The position numbers were made by a program, and so were the translations under genes. DNA of 8,796 nucleotides from DATJPR01 sp035506295 (lineage in GTDB: Bacteria > Bacteroidota > Ignavibacteria > UBA10030 > UBA6906): positions 1 to 8,796 of the forward strand of contig DATJPR010000064.1 in NCBI GenBank assembly GCA_035506295.1, in the 5' to 3' direction. This document shows positions 1 to 6,047 of the stretch, piece by piece. The notes below the pieces were generated by a model. It was not told the DNA's origin, did no database searches, and saw only the letters and a program-made list of their open reading frames with translations. How positions within the stretch are numbered: the stretch's first letter is position 1; each line of letters starts with the position of its first letter.

Positions 1-288
1 GCCGTGGCGTTGGATCGCGCTCACCAGTGCTGAAAGCACGCAACAGTTCCCTGAACAGGTGCGGTCGCACAACCCAATCGGGACGGCGTCAAGATCATGG
101 AGTTTCAGTGCATATTCGACTATCAGGACCACACTGGCGCCATGAAACTCGAGGTACGATGGATCATCGCCAAGGATCGATCGATATTCTTCTATCAGCC
201 TGGTGTATTCAACCTTCATGAGAAGACGGGTGATTTCCTCCTGGCTCGCACATGACTCCACACGACAATGCTCAGCATTCGATCCCAT
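1..288 (-). CDS. Unknown protein, N-terminal 96 residues, gene runs off left edge
   Basis: Read on the minus strand, an open frame starts at ATG 288 and stays open for 96 codons to base 1, so the 3' end lies outside the window. The start is chosen because a strong ribosome binding site (GGGAGGAAGAG) lies directly before it. In-frame ATGs at 303 and 318 are possible but less well placed. The protein begins MGSNAEHCRV. A charged helical stretch around residues 16-38 is followed by a hydrophobic segment around 51-62. Cysteines stand at 8, 13, 74, 78, 82 and 83, and the last four form a CxxxCxxxCC cluster that could bind metal or form disulfides. I do not recognise the family. Codon use looks genuine and no signal peptide is evident. 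The coding call is fairly sure; the function is unknown. Confidence 0.6.
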   Translation of the reverse strand, partial: MGSNAEHCRVESCASQEEITRLLMKVEYTRLIEEYRSILGDDPSYLEFHGASVVLIVEYALKLHDLDAVPIGLCDRTCSGNCCVLSALVSAIQRHG

Positions 289-440
289 CTCTTCCTCCCT
301 CATTCGAAGATTTCCCATGGATCTGCGCCCTGCGTGAACAGTCCGATTCTTCAAGCGGGTTGACCGTGGTACCTGACTTTAATGCGACTTATCGTAGCGA
401 AGGGGAGATTCTGTAGGCCTATTGAGGATGGAAACCAGAG

Positions 441-695
441 ATGGCTTCTTTAGAAGATGTACGAGGAAATCTCGAGCTGAGGATTTCAAGAGTGACTGGT
501 CCCGCCGCACTGACTCTTTATCAAATGGCGCTCAACGTATTAGAGGCCGCACTGCAAGAAAGGTTTAGTCAGGAAGGCGTAATTCTTGCTGCCGTACCAC
601 GCCGTTTCCACTCCACCGGTCGCCGAATCTCTGCCTCCATGCCGAAGAGAGACCCTCCTTTTGGAAAGTTGCAGGGATTTTGTTCCTCCGGATAG
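441..695 (+). CDS. Weak small ORF, hypothetical (84 aa)
   Basis: This ORF starts with MASLEDVRGN. Its first 45 or so residues look like an ordinary amphipathic helical protein, but the second half is rich in Arg, Pro and Ser and looks random. There is no clear ribosome binding site; only GAGGATGGA lies 10 to 18 bases upstream. The same frame continues after the TAG at 693-695 as another open stretch from 705 to 950, which overlaps the start of the secreted-protein gene. It could be a degraded gene broken by one stop or a chance ORF. I recognise no family and consider a real gene less likely than not. Confidence 0.22.
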   Translation: MASLEDVRGNLELRISRVTGPAALTLYQMALNVLEAALQERFSQEGVILAAVPRRFHSTGRRISASMPKRDPPFGKLQGFCSSG

Positions 696-886
696 CCGCC
701 CTTCGTGATGATCATCCGTTGCGTGCCTGCTACTCTTAAGCGTCTCCCGGAGCTGGGAAAGATAGATGTATTTTCTTATGTTGATAAGGAGCGCATGTGC
801 AGACGTCTACGTGCTGTTCAGGTGGAGCTGGCACGAGTAAGCTCTACCGCGACGCTCAAACTTGAGCGACAAGAAAGGAGCGAGGT
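696..886 (+). other. Intergenic stretch without a supported gene
   Basis: Between the weak ORF and the secreted-protein gene I see no convincing coding sequence, RNA gene or terminator. The only open frame (705-950) has no ribosome binding site, has low-complexity Arg/Ser content at its end, and runs into the well-supported gene at 887. The last 20 bases hold that gene's ribosome binding site (AAAGGAG). The stretch 289-440 is likewise empty apart from the minus-strand gene's leader. Confidence 0.5.
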
Positions 887-1501
887 ATGCGAACAAGATC
901 GGCTCTCCTCACAGCGTCGGTTCTCGTTTTCTCAACGGCGTTCTTTCTGAGCCCTTCCGCGGTGGCGCAGCGGGTTGAGAAGTCTACGCAACGCACTACG
1001 AAGGCGGCACCAACGAAGCCGACACCAACGAAACCGACACCAACGAAGACTCCACTCACTCGGCCGCGTGCCAACGAAGGGCGCGTTCCGAAGGCTCCGC
1101 CGATGAGAACCAATCCCGCTGAGCCGCGGCAGGCAGAGCATTTTCCCACCGGTCATGTGAACGACATACCGCACGTCAATCACGACCAATGGTTCGGCCA
1201 CGAATCACCGAACGATCCCAAGTTGCACATGGACAAGCCGTTCGCCCATGGGCGCTTTGCGCATTGGGGTTCAACCTATCGCTATCGAGTGACCCGGATT
1301 AACGCCAACCTTCACAGGTTTTGGTTCCCGGGCGGATTCTATTTTGAAGTGGCCCCGGAAGACTGGCCGCTCTGCGTTGATTGGTGCTGGAACTGCGGCG
1401 ATGACTTCGTTGTCTATCAGGATTCAGACCACATCGGGTGGTATTTGCTCTACGACGTGCAGACCGGAAGATACGTCCACGTGCAGTACATGGGGAAGTG
1501 A
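887..1501 (+). CDS. Secreted protein of unknown function with Pro/Thr/Lys linker
   Basis: A 204-residue protein. The ATG is preceded by AAAGGAG at good spacing. Residues 1-28 form a classical Sec signal peptide: Arg at 2 and 4, a hydrophobic core, and an AVA-Q cleavage site. Next comes a low-complexity linker (about 33-82) with PTKPT-type repeats. The C-terminal globular domain (about 85-204) is rich in His and Trp/Tyr, with HVNHDQWFGH near 96-105, a CVDWCWNC cluster (Cys163, 167, 170) and a closing HIGWYLLYDV block. From memory, similar signal-peptide proteins with a WYLxYxVxxGxYVHVxYxG ending occur as uncharacterised proteins in Acidobacteria and relatives. The product is probably periplasmic or exported. 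The Cys/His content would allow metal binding, but that is inference. No operon partner is apparent. Confidence 0.85.
   Translation: MRTRSALLTASVLVFSTAFFLSPSAVAQRVEKSTQRTTKAAPTKPTPTKPTPTKTPLTRPRANEGRVPKAPPMRTNPAEPRQAEHFPTGHVNDIPHVNHDQWFGHESPNDPKLHMDKPFAHGRFAHWGSTYRYRVTRINANLHRFWFPGGFYFEVAPEDWPLCVDWCWNCGDDFVVYQDSDHIGWYLLYDVQTGRYVHVQYMGK
1008..1052 (+). repeat. Three 15-bp tandem units encoding a PTKPT-like linker
   Basis: The unit CACCAACGAAGCCGA occurs at 1008-1022, with one mismatch at 1023-1037 and partly degenerate at 1038-1052. It keeps the reading frame of the secreted-protein gene and encodes five-residue Pro-Thr-Lys repeats. Such in-frame units commonly change copy number by slippage; here they form the flexible spacer after the signal peptide. 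Confidence 0.75.
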
Positions 1502-1611
1502 ACAAATTCTATCAGCGTACAGCTCGCTTCTCTGAGTGTGCCATCCGCAAGCTTCTCCACCAAAACGCGCCGTTCTGAAGGCGACAGCCTGCGGACGGAA
1601 AGCTTGGTCAT
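1450..1611 (-). CDS. Small minus-strand ORF (53 aa), possible gene remnant
   Basis: On the minus strand an ATG at 1611 follows an excellent ribosome binding site (GGAGGGA, five to six bases upstream). The product starts MTKLSVRRLSPSERRVLVEK, and residues 1-30 look like a real charged helical, possibly DNA-binding, N-terminus. From about residue 31 the ORF is aromatic and Cys-rich, and its last 52 bases run antisense to the end of the secreted-protein gene. This suggests the 5' end of a gene truncated at about 1515, or a genuine small protein. The leader contains an inverted repeat that would pair with the ribosome binding site. The family is not recognised. Confidence 0.35.
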   Translation of the reverse strand: MTKLSVRRLSPSERRVLVEKLADGTLREASCTLIEFVHFPMYCTWTYLPVCTS

Positions 1612-1615
1612 AGTC

Positions 1616-1642
1616 TCCCTCCACCCGTTGTCGATGGAGGGA
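1616..1642. promoter_or_regulatory. Perfect 8-bp inverted repeat in the 1502-1711 gap
   Basis: TCCCTCCA at 1616-1623 and TGGAGGGA at 1635-1642 form a perfect 8-bp stem with an 11-base loop. There is no T tract on either side, so a simple intrinsic terminator is unlikely. On the minus strand the GGAGGGA arm is the ribosome binding site of the 1611-1450 ORF, so the hairpin would mask it. On the plus strand it lies about 70 bases before the glycosyltransferase start and could act in its leader. Confidence 0.5.
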
Positions 1643-1711
1643 AGACAACTGTCTATTCATTAAGTTGCAAGAGCACGAGAAGAGAGTTCCTGATCCCCCT
1701 TGGGAATTACC

Positions 1712-3262
1712 ATGAGTGAACGACTGTCGAAGTCCGCTGGTTTGACCTGGTCTCGATTGGATCTGGCGGTCTTGCTGATACCAGGGTTGATCAAGACCAC
1801 CCTGCACCTCCTGACGTACAGAGGCTTCGGCTTCTTCAGTGACGAGTTCTATTACATCGCGTGCAGCGACCGGCTTGCCTTTGGCTACGTGGATCATCCC
1901 CCGCTATCGATTCTCCTCCTGCGTGTCGACCGCTGGCTGTTCGGAGATTCTCTTCTATCGATTCGCCTTCTACCGGCGCTTGTCGGCGGTATCACGGTGA
2001 TGCTGACCGGCCTTCTCGCTCGGCGGCTCGGGGCCGGAAGATTTGGCCAACTGCTCGCACAAGTCTGCGTGCTGGTGGCACCGGTATATTTGGTTAGTTG
2101 CCATAACTTCTCTATGAATTCCCTGGACGTTCTCTTCTGGCTCGGCGCACTGTATCTCCTTGTGATGATCTTCGATGGAGGGGACCCCCGGCTATGGGTT
2201 GTGTTCGGTCTCATCGCAGGATTGGGATTACAGAACAAGATCAGCCTTCTCTTCCTCGGGTTCGGCCTGGTCGTTGGTCTGCTTCTCACGCAGCAGCGGC
2301 GACAGATGCTAAACGCCTGGTTCTGGATTGGAGGTTTGCTGGCCGGACTGATTTTCCTCCCCTACATCCTATGGCAGATTCCCAACGGCTGGCCGACTCT
2401 GGAATTCATGGAGAACGCACGGCTCTACAAGAATGTCAGGCTGTCGTTCCCGGCGTTTGTTTCCGCGCAAGTTCAAGAAGTGCATCCATTCACTTTTCCC
2501 GTCTGGCTTGCCGGGCTTTGTCTGTTGTTCTTCTCGAAGGCCTTTCGAAGGTATCAGGCCCTGGGGTGGTGCTACCTGGCAGTTCTGGTTCTCTTCGTTG
2601 TTGCCGGCGGCAAAAGCTACTACCTTGCACCGGCGTACACGATGCTCTTTGCCTTCGGCGCAACGTGGGTTGAGAGGAAGATCTCACTTGTGTCGGTCCG
2701 CGTGGGAGTTCTCGGCGTGATCATCGCCGGCGGCTTGGTCTCACTTCCGATTGTCCTGCCGGTCTTGCCGGTGGAGGAGCACATACGCTACTCGACGGCT
2801 CTCGGCCGCACCCCCGACGCAGGAGGGGAGCGACACGAGGTGGGGAGGCTGTCACAGTATTTTGCGTCCATGTTCGGTTGGGAGAACCTGGTCGGCGAAG
2901 TCGCGAGGGCACACCGGTCGCTGTCTGTCGATGAGCGTGCGAAGTGCGGCATCTTCTGTATGGACTACCACCAGGCCGGAGCGGTTGACTTCCTGGGAAA
3001 AAGTTACGGCCTTCCCCCTGCGTCGTCGGGGCACAACAATTATTGGTTGTGGGGGCCGCACGGCTCCTGGGAAGTGGGCATCGTCATCACTCGGGATCCC
3101 GATGAGCTCTCGAAGTCGTTTGACTCTGTCTCAACAGAAAGCGTCATTCATGACACGAGCGGCTACGTCCAGCCTTCCGAAAACAACTTGTCGATTTGTA
3201 TTGTACGGGGGCCGAAGAAGCCGATCGGTTCGCTCTGGGCCCTGGTCAAGCACTACGAATGA
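1712..3262 (+). CDS. Family 39 glycosyltransferase, ArnT/PMT-like integral membrane protein
   Basis: A 516-residue multi-pass membrane protein of the GT-C fold. By family it transfers a sugar from a polyprenyl-phosphate donor to a lipid or protein on the periplasmic side of the inner membrane; the substrate cannot be read from sequence. Features that show this: a first helix at about 17-34, then the loop motif SDEFYYI with the acidic pair D44-E45 expected to be catalytic, DHPPL at 61-65, the QNK turn near 174-176, roughly ten more hydrophobic segments up to about 352, and AGGKSYYLAPAY at about 298-309. A soluble C-terminal region from about 375 carries GHNNYWLWGP (440-449), an arrangement I recall in GT39 homologues from Acidobacteria and Bacteroidota. 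Start: ATG 1712 is preferred over the in-frame TTG at 1700; neither has a strong ribosome binding site. The gene stands alone, with about 210 bases before it. Confidence 0.88.
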   Translation: MSERLSKSAGLTWSRLDLAVLLIPGLIKTTLHLLTYRGFGFFSDEFYYIACSDRLAFGYVDHPPLSILLLRVDRWLFGDSLLSIRLLPALVGGITVMLTGLLARRLGAGRFGQLLAQVCVLVAPVYLVSCHNFSMNSLDVLFWLGALYLLVMIFDGGDPRLWVVFGLIAGLGLQNKISLLFLGFGLVVGLLLTQQRRQMLNAWFWIGGLLAGLIFLPYILWQIPNGWPTLEFMENARLYKNVRLSFPAFVSAQVQEVHPFTFPVWLAGLCLLFFSKAFRRYQALGWCYLAVLVLFVVAGGKSYYLAPAYTMLFAFGATWVERKISLVSVRVGVLGVIIAGGLVSLPIVLPVLPVEEHIRYSTALGRTPDAGGERHEVGRLSQYFASMFGWENLVGEVARAHRSLSVDERAKCGIFCMDYHQAGAVDFLGKSYGLPPASSGHNNYWLWGPHGSWEVGIVITRDPDELSKSFDSVSTESVIHDTSGYVQPSENNLSICIVRGPKKPIGSLWALVKHYE

Positions 3263-3366
3263 TCAGAGCCAGACTTGGTCGCCGTACGCATCTTCTCACC
3301 GCGAATACCATGGATACCGTCTCGCCCTGTTCGTAGCTGGAAGAGTAGATCGATCAGGCGTGTCAA

Positions 3367-3743
3367 CTATTTTGAAGGGGGTGGCTCCGTTGCGAGAGGA
3401 GGGAAGACCCATTTCGGCGGGATGAGGCGGTTGAGCATCGCGATGGTATGAAGCCAGCGATAGGCTAGGTCGCGTGCAAGAGAGTCGTAGCCGTACCGAC
3501 GGACCCCTGCCTGGACAGTATCTGATCCGGAGCCCATCCAAAAGGATATTCCCACAAAGTCTGTGGGCACTCCGGTGTAATTGGTCCGGGCAACGTCCCA
3601 GCAAGATGCGGGTCGTCCATAGTGATCCGTTTATCTCCGTCCGTGTCCTCGTCGGAAAGGAGCGAACCGATTGCCGAGGACACCCGAACGGTACCTGCGT
3701 GGCGCGACTGGGCGAATGCAAGGGGATGGACCACTATTGGCTA
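3367..3743 (-). pseudogene. Broken trehalase (GH37-like): frameshifted, with the catalytic middle missing
   Basis: Trehalase-like pieces lie in two minus-strand frames. Frame one has an EF-hand-like DEDTDGDKRITMDDP (about 3609-3653), resembling the calcium-binding motif at the N-terminus of neutral trehalases, then LWEYPFGWAPDQ (about 3522-3557), matching the QWDxPxGWxP trehalase signature. Frame two takes over with VRRYGYDSLARDLAYRWLHT (about 3445-3504), as in the trehalase C-terminus, and ends at a stop at 3367. The switch falls at a C4 run (3504-3507 on the plus strand), where one extra base would restore QGVRRYGY. Frame two also contains NYTGVPTDF just before the signature, suggesting a second shift. 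Only about 20 residues separate the N-terminal motif from the C-terminal signature, where a whole trehalase has several hundred, so most of the catalytic domain is deleted. It is non-functional as trehalase. No recognisable continuation is seen at 3263-3366. Confidence 0.7.
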
Positions 3744-3872
3744 TCTTCCGCGGGTGGCAACACCAGAGGGGATCTTCGAGCGGAAGATCTGGAGGTGAAC
3801 GATGTGAAAAGTTCTGTTTAACTCCATCAGGAAACGTGTAAACAACTTCCATTTTGTCACCGAAGGCACGCC

Positions 3873-5003
3873 ATGAAAATTCGTCGATGGTTCTCATTCT
3901 GTGTGATCGTATCTTCGCAGCTCGTGTTCGCTCCTGGAACTTTGCGTGCGCAGCAGGTCCACCTGAAGGATGCTCTGGCAGGGAAATTCCATATTGGTGT
4001 GGCGCTCAATAGCTTTCAATTCATGGGGCAGGATACGGCGTCGGATCGTGTTGTGACAGAGAACTTCGATGCTGTCGTGGCGGAGAACTGCATGAAAAGC
4101 GGTCCGCTCCAGCCGACCGAGGGAGGTTTCGACTTTTCTCAGTCCGACAGGTTTGTGGAGTTCGGCGAGAAGAATCACCTGTTTGTGACCGGACATACTC
4201 TCGTGTGGCATTCCCAGACGCCCAGGTGGTTTTTCACGGACAGTCTCGGGAAAGAGGTGTCGCGCGACCTCCTCGTTGAACGCATGAGAAGGCACATCAG
4301 CACGGTGGTCGGTCGATACAAGGGAAGAGTGAAAGGATGGGACGTCGTGAACGAAGCGTTGAACGACGACGGGACGTTCCGGAAGTCGAAGTTCTACACG
4401 ATTATCGGTGAGGAGTTCATTGAATTGGCATTCAGGTTCGCCCATGAAGCGGATCCTTCTGCCGAGCTCTATTACAATGATTATTCATTGGCCAATCCCG
4501 AGAAGCGCAAAGGGGCAGTCGCACTCGTGAAGAGTCTGAAGGAACATGGTGTTCGCATTGATGCCATAGGGGAGCAGTGTCACATTGGACTGGACTATCC
4601 GGATCTTCGTGAATTGGAACAGAGCATTGAGGCATTTGCTGCCCTCGGGGTGAAGGTGATGATCACCGAAATGGACGTCTCAGTCCTGCCGATGCCCGAT
4701 TGGAATGTGGGTGCGGAAGTGTCGGCGAGCTTTCAGTATCGGAAGGCGATGAATCCCTACACGACGGGACTTCCGGATTCAGTGGAGGCAGCATTCGAGA
4801 ATCGGTATTTGGATTTGTTCAAGTTGTTCTTGAAGCACAGAAAAGACATTTCAAGGGTGACACTGTGGGGAGTAACAGACGCGCAATCCTGGAAGAACAA
4901 CTGGCCGATGCGTGGGCGGACGGATTATCCGCTGTTGTTCGACAGGCACTTTCAGCCCAAGCCCGTAGTCCAGAAAATCATTGATGAGGCGATGAAGCCG
5001 TAG
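3873..5003 (+). CDS. Secreted endo-1,4-beta-xylanase, glycoside hydrolase family 10
   Basis: A 376-residue enzyme that cleaves internal beta-1,4 bonds of xylan with retention. Residues 1-26 are a Sec signal peptide (KIRR start, hydrophobic core, TLRA-QQ cleavage). A single GH10 barrel follows with all expected landmarks: ENCMK at 71-75, the substrate-binding HTLVWHSQTP at 108-117, the acid/base glutamate E161 in WDVVNEAL, NDY near 202-204, QCHIG with H237, the nucleophile E266 in ITEMD, and LWGVTDAQSW at 331-340. The length fits a one-domain GH10 enzyme. There is no carbohydrate-binding module, lipobox or T9SS tail, so it is probably periplasmic or exported by another route. The ATG follows GAAGG at a spacing of six. 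The gene appears monocistronic; no other xylan genes are visible nearby. Confidence 0.95.
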   Translation: MKIRRWFSFCVIVSSQLVFAPGTLRAQQVHLKDALAGKFHIGVALNSFQFMGQDTASDRVVTENFDAVVAENCMKSGPLQPTEGGFDFSQSDRFVEFGEKNHLFVTGHTLVWHSQTPRWFFTDSLGKEVSRDLLVERMRRHISTVVGRYKGRVKGWDVVNEALNDDGTFRKSKFYTIIGEEFIELAFRFAHEADPSAELYYNDYSLANPEKRKGAVALVKSLKEHGVRIDAIGEQCHIGLDYPDLRELEQSIEAFAALGVKVMITEMDVSVLPMPDWNVGAEVSASFQYRKAMNPYTTGLPDSVEAAFENRYLDLFKLFLKHRKDISRVTLWGVTDAQSWKNNWPMRGRTDYPLLFDRHFQPKPVVQKIIDEAMKP

Positions 5004-5107
5004 ATCACGCGTCCCCCATACTCCGATCCATTTCGCATTTGGGTGGAGATCCCCCGGTTCTTGCCCCCATCGTGGATCCAATGTCTGTGTTAGTTTTTGA
5101 TGTTGGT

Positions 5108-5365
5108 TTATGCAGCTGTAGCATTCTCATTGATCGCTTTTGAATCACCTTGGATGGGCGTGCGGTAACCCAAAGCACTGTGTGGACGCTCGGTATTGTA
5201 CTCCAGTTGCCAAGCGGCAAGCTTTGCGCGTGCATCTTCCAGGGACATAAACCAATGTTGGTTCAGACACTCTTATCGGAATCGGGAGTTGAATGCCTCG
5301 ACCAGTGCGTTGTCGGATGGTCGACCCGGCCGGATAGAGTCGAGTTTGACGTGAATCCTCTCCGC
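5108..5365 (-). mobile_element. IS3-family transposase remnant (3' end of orfB), interrupted by a stop
   Basis: The minus strand encodes the C-terminal part of an IS3-type DDE transposase. In order it shows AERIHVKLDSIRPGRPSDNA, then VEAFNSRFR containing the last catalytic Glu, an in-frame TAA at 5273-5275 where Asp or Glu is normal, ECLNQHWFMSLEDARAK, and YNTERPHSALGYRTP before the final stop at 5108-5110. This pattern is typical of the IS407-like branch. Everything upstream of the KLDSIRPG block, including the first catalytic aspartates and orfA, is absent. The sequence GATGGGGGCAAGAACC (minus strand, about 5057-5072) resembles the G-rich outer end of such elements and may be the original right end; that is a guess. 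The fragment cannot transpose by itself. Confidence 0.88.
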
Positions 5366-5718
5366 ATTCCTCTTCTGCCTGGTCTCTATGTCGTGTCAAA
5401 TTCGATCTCAACTGCGCCCGAGACGGTCACCGTCACGAACTTGAAGAGGAGCAGACTCCATCAATTTTCTTGATTCCCGGCCGTGATTTCTCTATTTTGT
5501 ACTGTGCGTTGAAAAACCCGTCCTGCCGATAGCGACTCAACGGGTCCAACGATGTCTTCACATGACTCGTTGAAGCCAAGGCTGGAATATAAAAGCATTC
5601 CGTTGCGCTGTGGTAGATTGAGAGTTGCCACACAGCTGCTAACAAACTGCTAACCGTTCGTTCTCAGAGCGAGGTAACTTTCCGTAGAAGTTGCGGAAAA
5701 TCTGCCGAAAACGAGTCA
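5366..5718 (+). other. Non-coding stretch between IS3 remnant and tRNA-Lys
   Basis: Open frames here (for example minus 5645-5433) lack ribosome binding sites and recognisable content. Visible small structures are a direct repeat CTGCTAAC-AAA-CTGCTAAC near 5636-5655 and a 6-bp stem TTTCCG/CGGAAA (5679-5684 with 5694-5699). The tRNA promoter presumably lies at the right end, but I cannot point to convincing boxes. Confidence 0.4.
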
Positions 5719-5790
5719 GGGCGCGTAGCTCAGGGGTAGAGCATCTGCCTTTTAAGCAGAGGGTCGGTGGTTCGAGCCCACCCGCGCTCA
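5719..5790 (+). tRNA. tRNA-Lys (anticodon UUU)
   Basis: A complete cloverleaf can be drawn. Acceptor stem GGGCGCG (5719-5725) pairs with CGCGCTC (5783-5789) with one G-U pair and discriminator A at 5790. D stem GCTC/GAGC encloses AGGGGTA. Anticodon stem TCTGC/GCAGA encloses CTTTTAA, so the anticodon is TTT (5751-5753), reading Lys AAA/AAG. The variable loop is GGGTC, and T stem GGTGG/CCACC encloses TTCGAGC. The 3' CCA is not encoded. The gene is intact. The last bases of its acceptor stem and the following bases recur at 6036-6047. Confidence 0.97.
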
Positions 5791-5793
5791 CGC
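5782..5793 (+). repeat. 12-base direct repeat, copy 1 (tRNA-Lys 3' end)
   Basis: CCGCGCTCACGC, covering the last nine bases of the tRNA and three bases beyond, is identical to 6036-6047. Duplications of a tRNA 3' end are the usual footprint of integrase-mediated insertion, though this one is short. Confidence 0.55.
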
Positions 5794-5845
5794 CGGGACC
5801 CGGCTGGGTCAGCCGGTAAACGGCCGGACTGGCCGGGTACCGGCT
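5792..5845 (+). other. Tandem GC-rich hairpins directly after the tRNA
   Basis: GCCGGG-A-CCCGGC (5792-5804) is a perfect 6-bp inverted repeat. A larger stem follows at once: AGCCGGT (5811-5817) pairs with ACCGGCT (5839-5845), and inside it CGGCC (5821-5825) pairs with GGCCG (5831-5835), giving 12 base pairs around a 3x3 internal loop. There is no T tract, so this is not a standard terminator. It may protect or process the tRNA 3' trailer, or be part of a short RNA. The following 5846-5940 is purine-rich with no ORF. Confidence 0.45.
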
Positions 5846-5947
5846 AAGAGTAGTAAGGAGGACGTAGGAAGTAGGAAGAAAGATGGTGGCCGGGACTTAG
5901 CCTGGAGTAGGTAGCAGTTAGAAAACAGTTTTGTGGTTCTGCGATTG

Positions 5948-5988
5948 AGCCCCGCTGGGCCTTCTTGGCACCGGCGGGGCTTCGTTGT
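5948..5988 (+). terminator. Terminator-like hairpin downstream of tRNA-Lys
   Basis: AGCCCCGC (5948-5955) pairs perfectly with GCGGGGCT (5974-5981); three further pairs (T-G, G-C, G-C) extend the stem. It is followed by TTCGTTGT, a weak T-rich tail. A GC-rich stem with a partial T tract about 160 bases past the tRNA fits an intrinsic terminator for the tRNA transcript. Confidence 0.55.
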
Positions 5989-6008
5989 GTAAACGGCATG
6001 GTCCACGA

Positions 6009-6032
6009 AGCGCGCCTTTTTTGGGGCGTGCT
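6009..6032. other. 8-bp hairpin with T-rich loop beside the 12-base repeat
   Basis: AGCGCGCC (6009-6016) pairs with GGCGTGCT (6025-6032), with one G-U pair, around the loop TTTTTTGG. It ends four bases before the second copy of the tRNA-end repeat. There is no T tract after it on the plus strand. Its role is unknown; it could be a terminal structure of a lost element. Confidence 0.4.
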
Positions 6033-6035
6033 AGA

Positions 6036-6047
6036 CCGCGCTCACGC
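6036..6047 (+). repeat. 12-base direct repeat, copy 2
   Basis: CCGCGCTCACGC is identical to the tRNA-Lys 3' end at 5782-5793, in the same orientation and 254 bases downstream. The PA14 remnant is recognisable immediately after this copy. Confidence 0.55.

Noticed and set aside
359..390. TTGACC with downstream AT-rich bases as a sigma-70 promoter
   Set aside because: No matching -10 box lies at proper spacing, and Bacteroidota-type promoters use different boxes; the match is too weak to list.
1008..1052. Tandem repeats as a possible CRISPR array
   Set aside because: The units are 15 bp with no spacers and keep codon phase, so they encode a protein linker.
856..1201. Two minus-strand ORFs of 89 and 97 codons opposite the secreted-protein gene
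   Set aside because: They are antisense shadows of the repeat-rich linker, giving low-complexity Val/Gly/Phe or Arg/Trp/Cys products with no ribosome binding site. The plus strand has a signal peptide and good initiation site.
2751..3425. 224-codon plus-strand ORF overlapping the glycosyltransferase
   Set aside because: It is a shifted-frame shadow rich in Arg, Ser and Thr; the glycosyltransferase frame carries clear family motifs through the same bases.
3474..3821. 115-codon plus-strand ORF between the glycosyltransferase and the xylanase
   Set aside because: It lies antisense to the trehalase remnant, has no ribosome binding site, and its composition looks random.
5150..5473. 107-codon plus-strand ORF
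   Set aside because: It is exactly antisense to the IS3 transposase remnant, which has recognisable family motifs.
5433..5645. 70-codon minus-strand ORF
   Set aside because: It would start at TTG without a ribosome binding site, ends in a serine run and matches nothing I recognise.
5679..5699. TTTCCG/CGGAAA stem upstream of the tRNA as a terminator
   Set aside because: Only six base pairs with a nine-base loop and no T tract; this is expected by chance.
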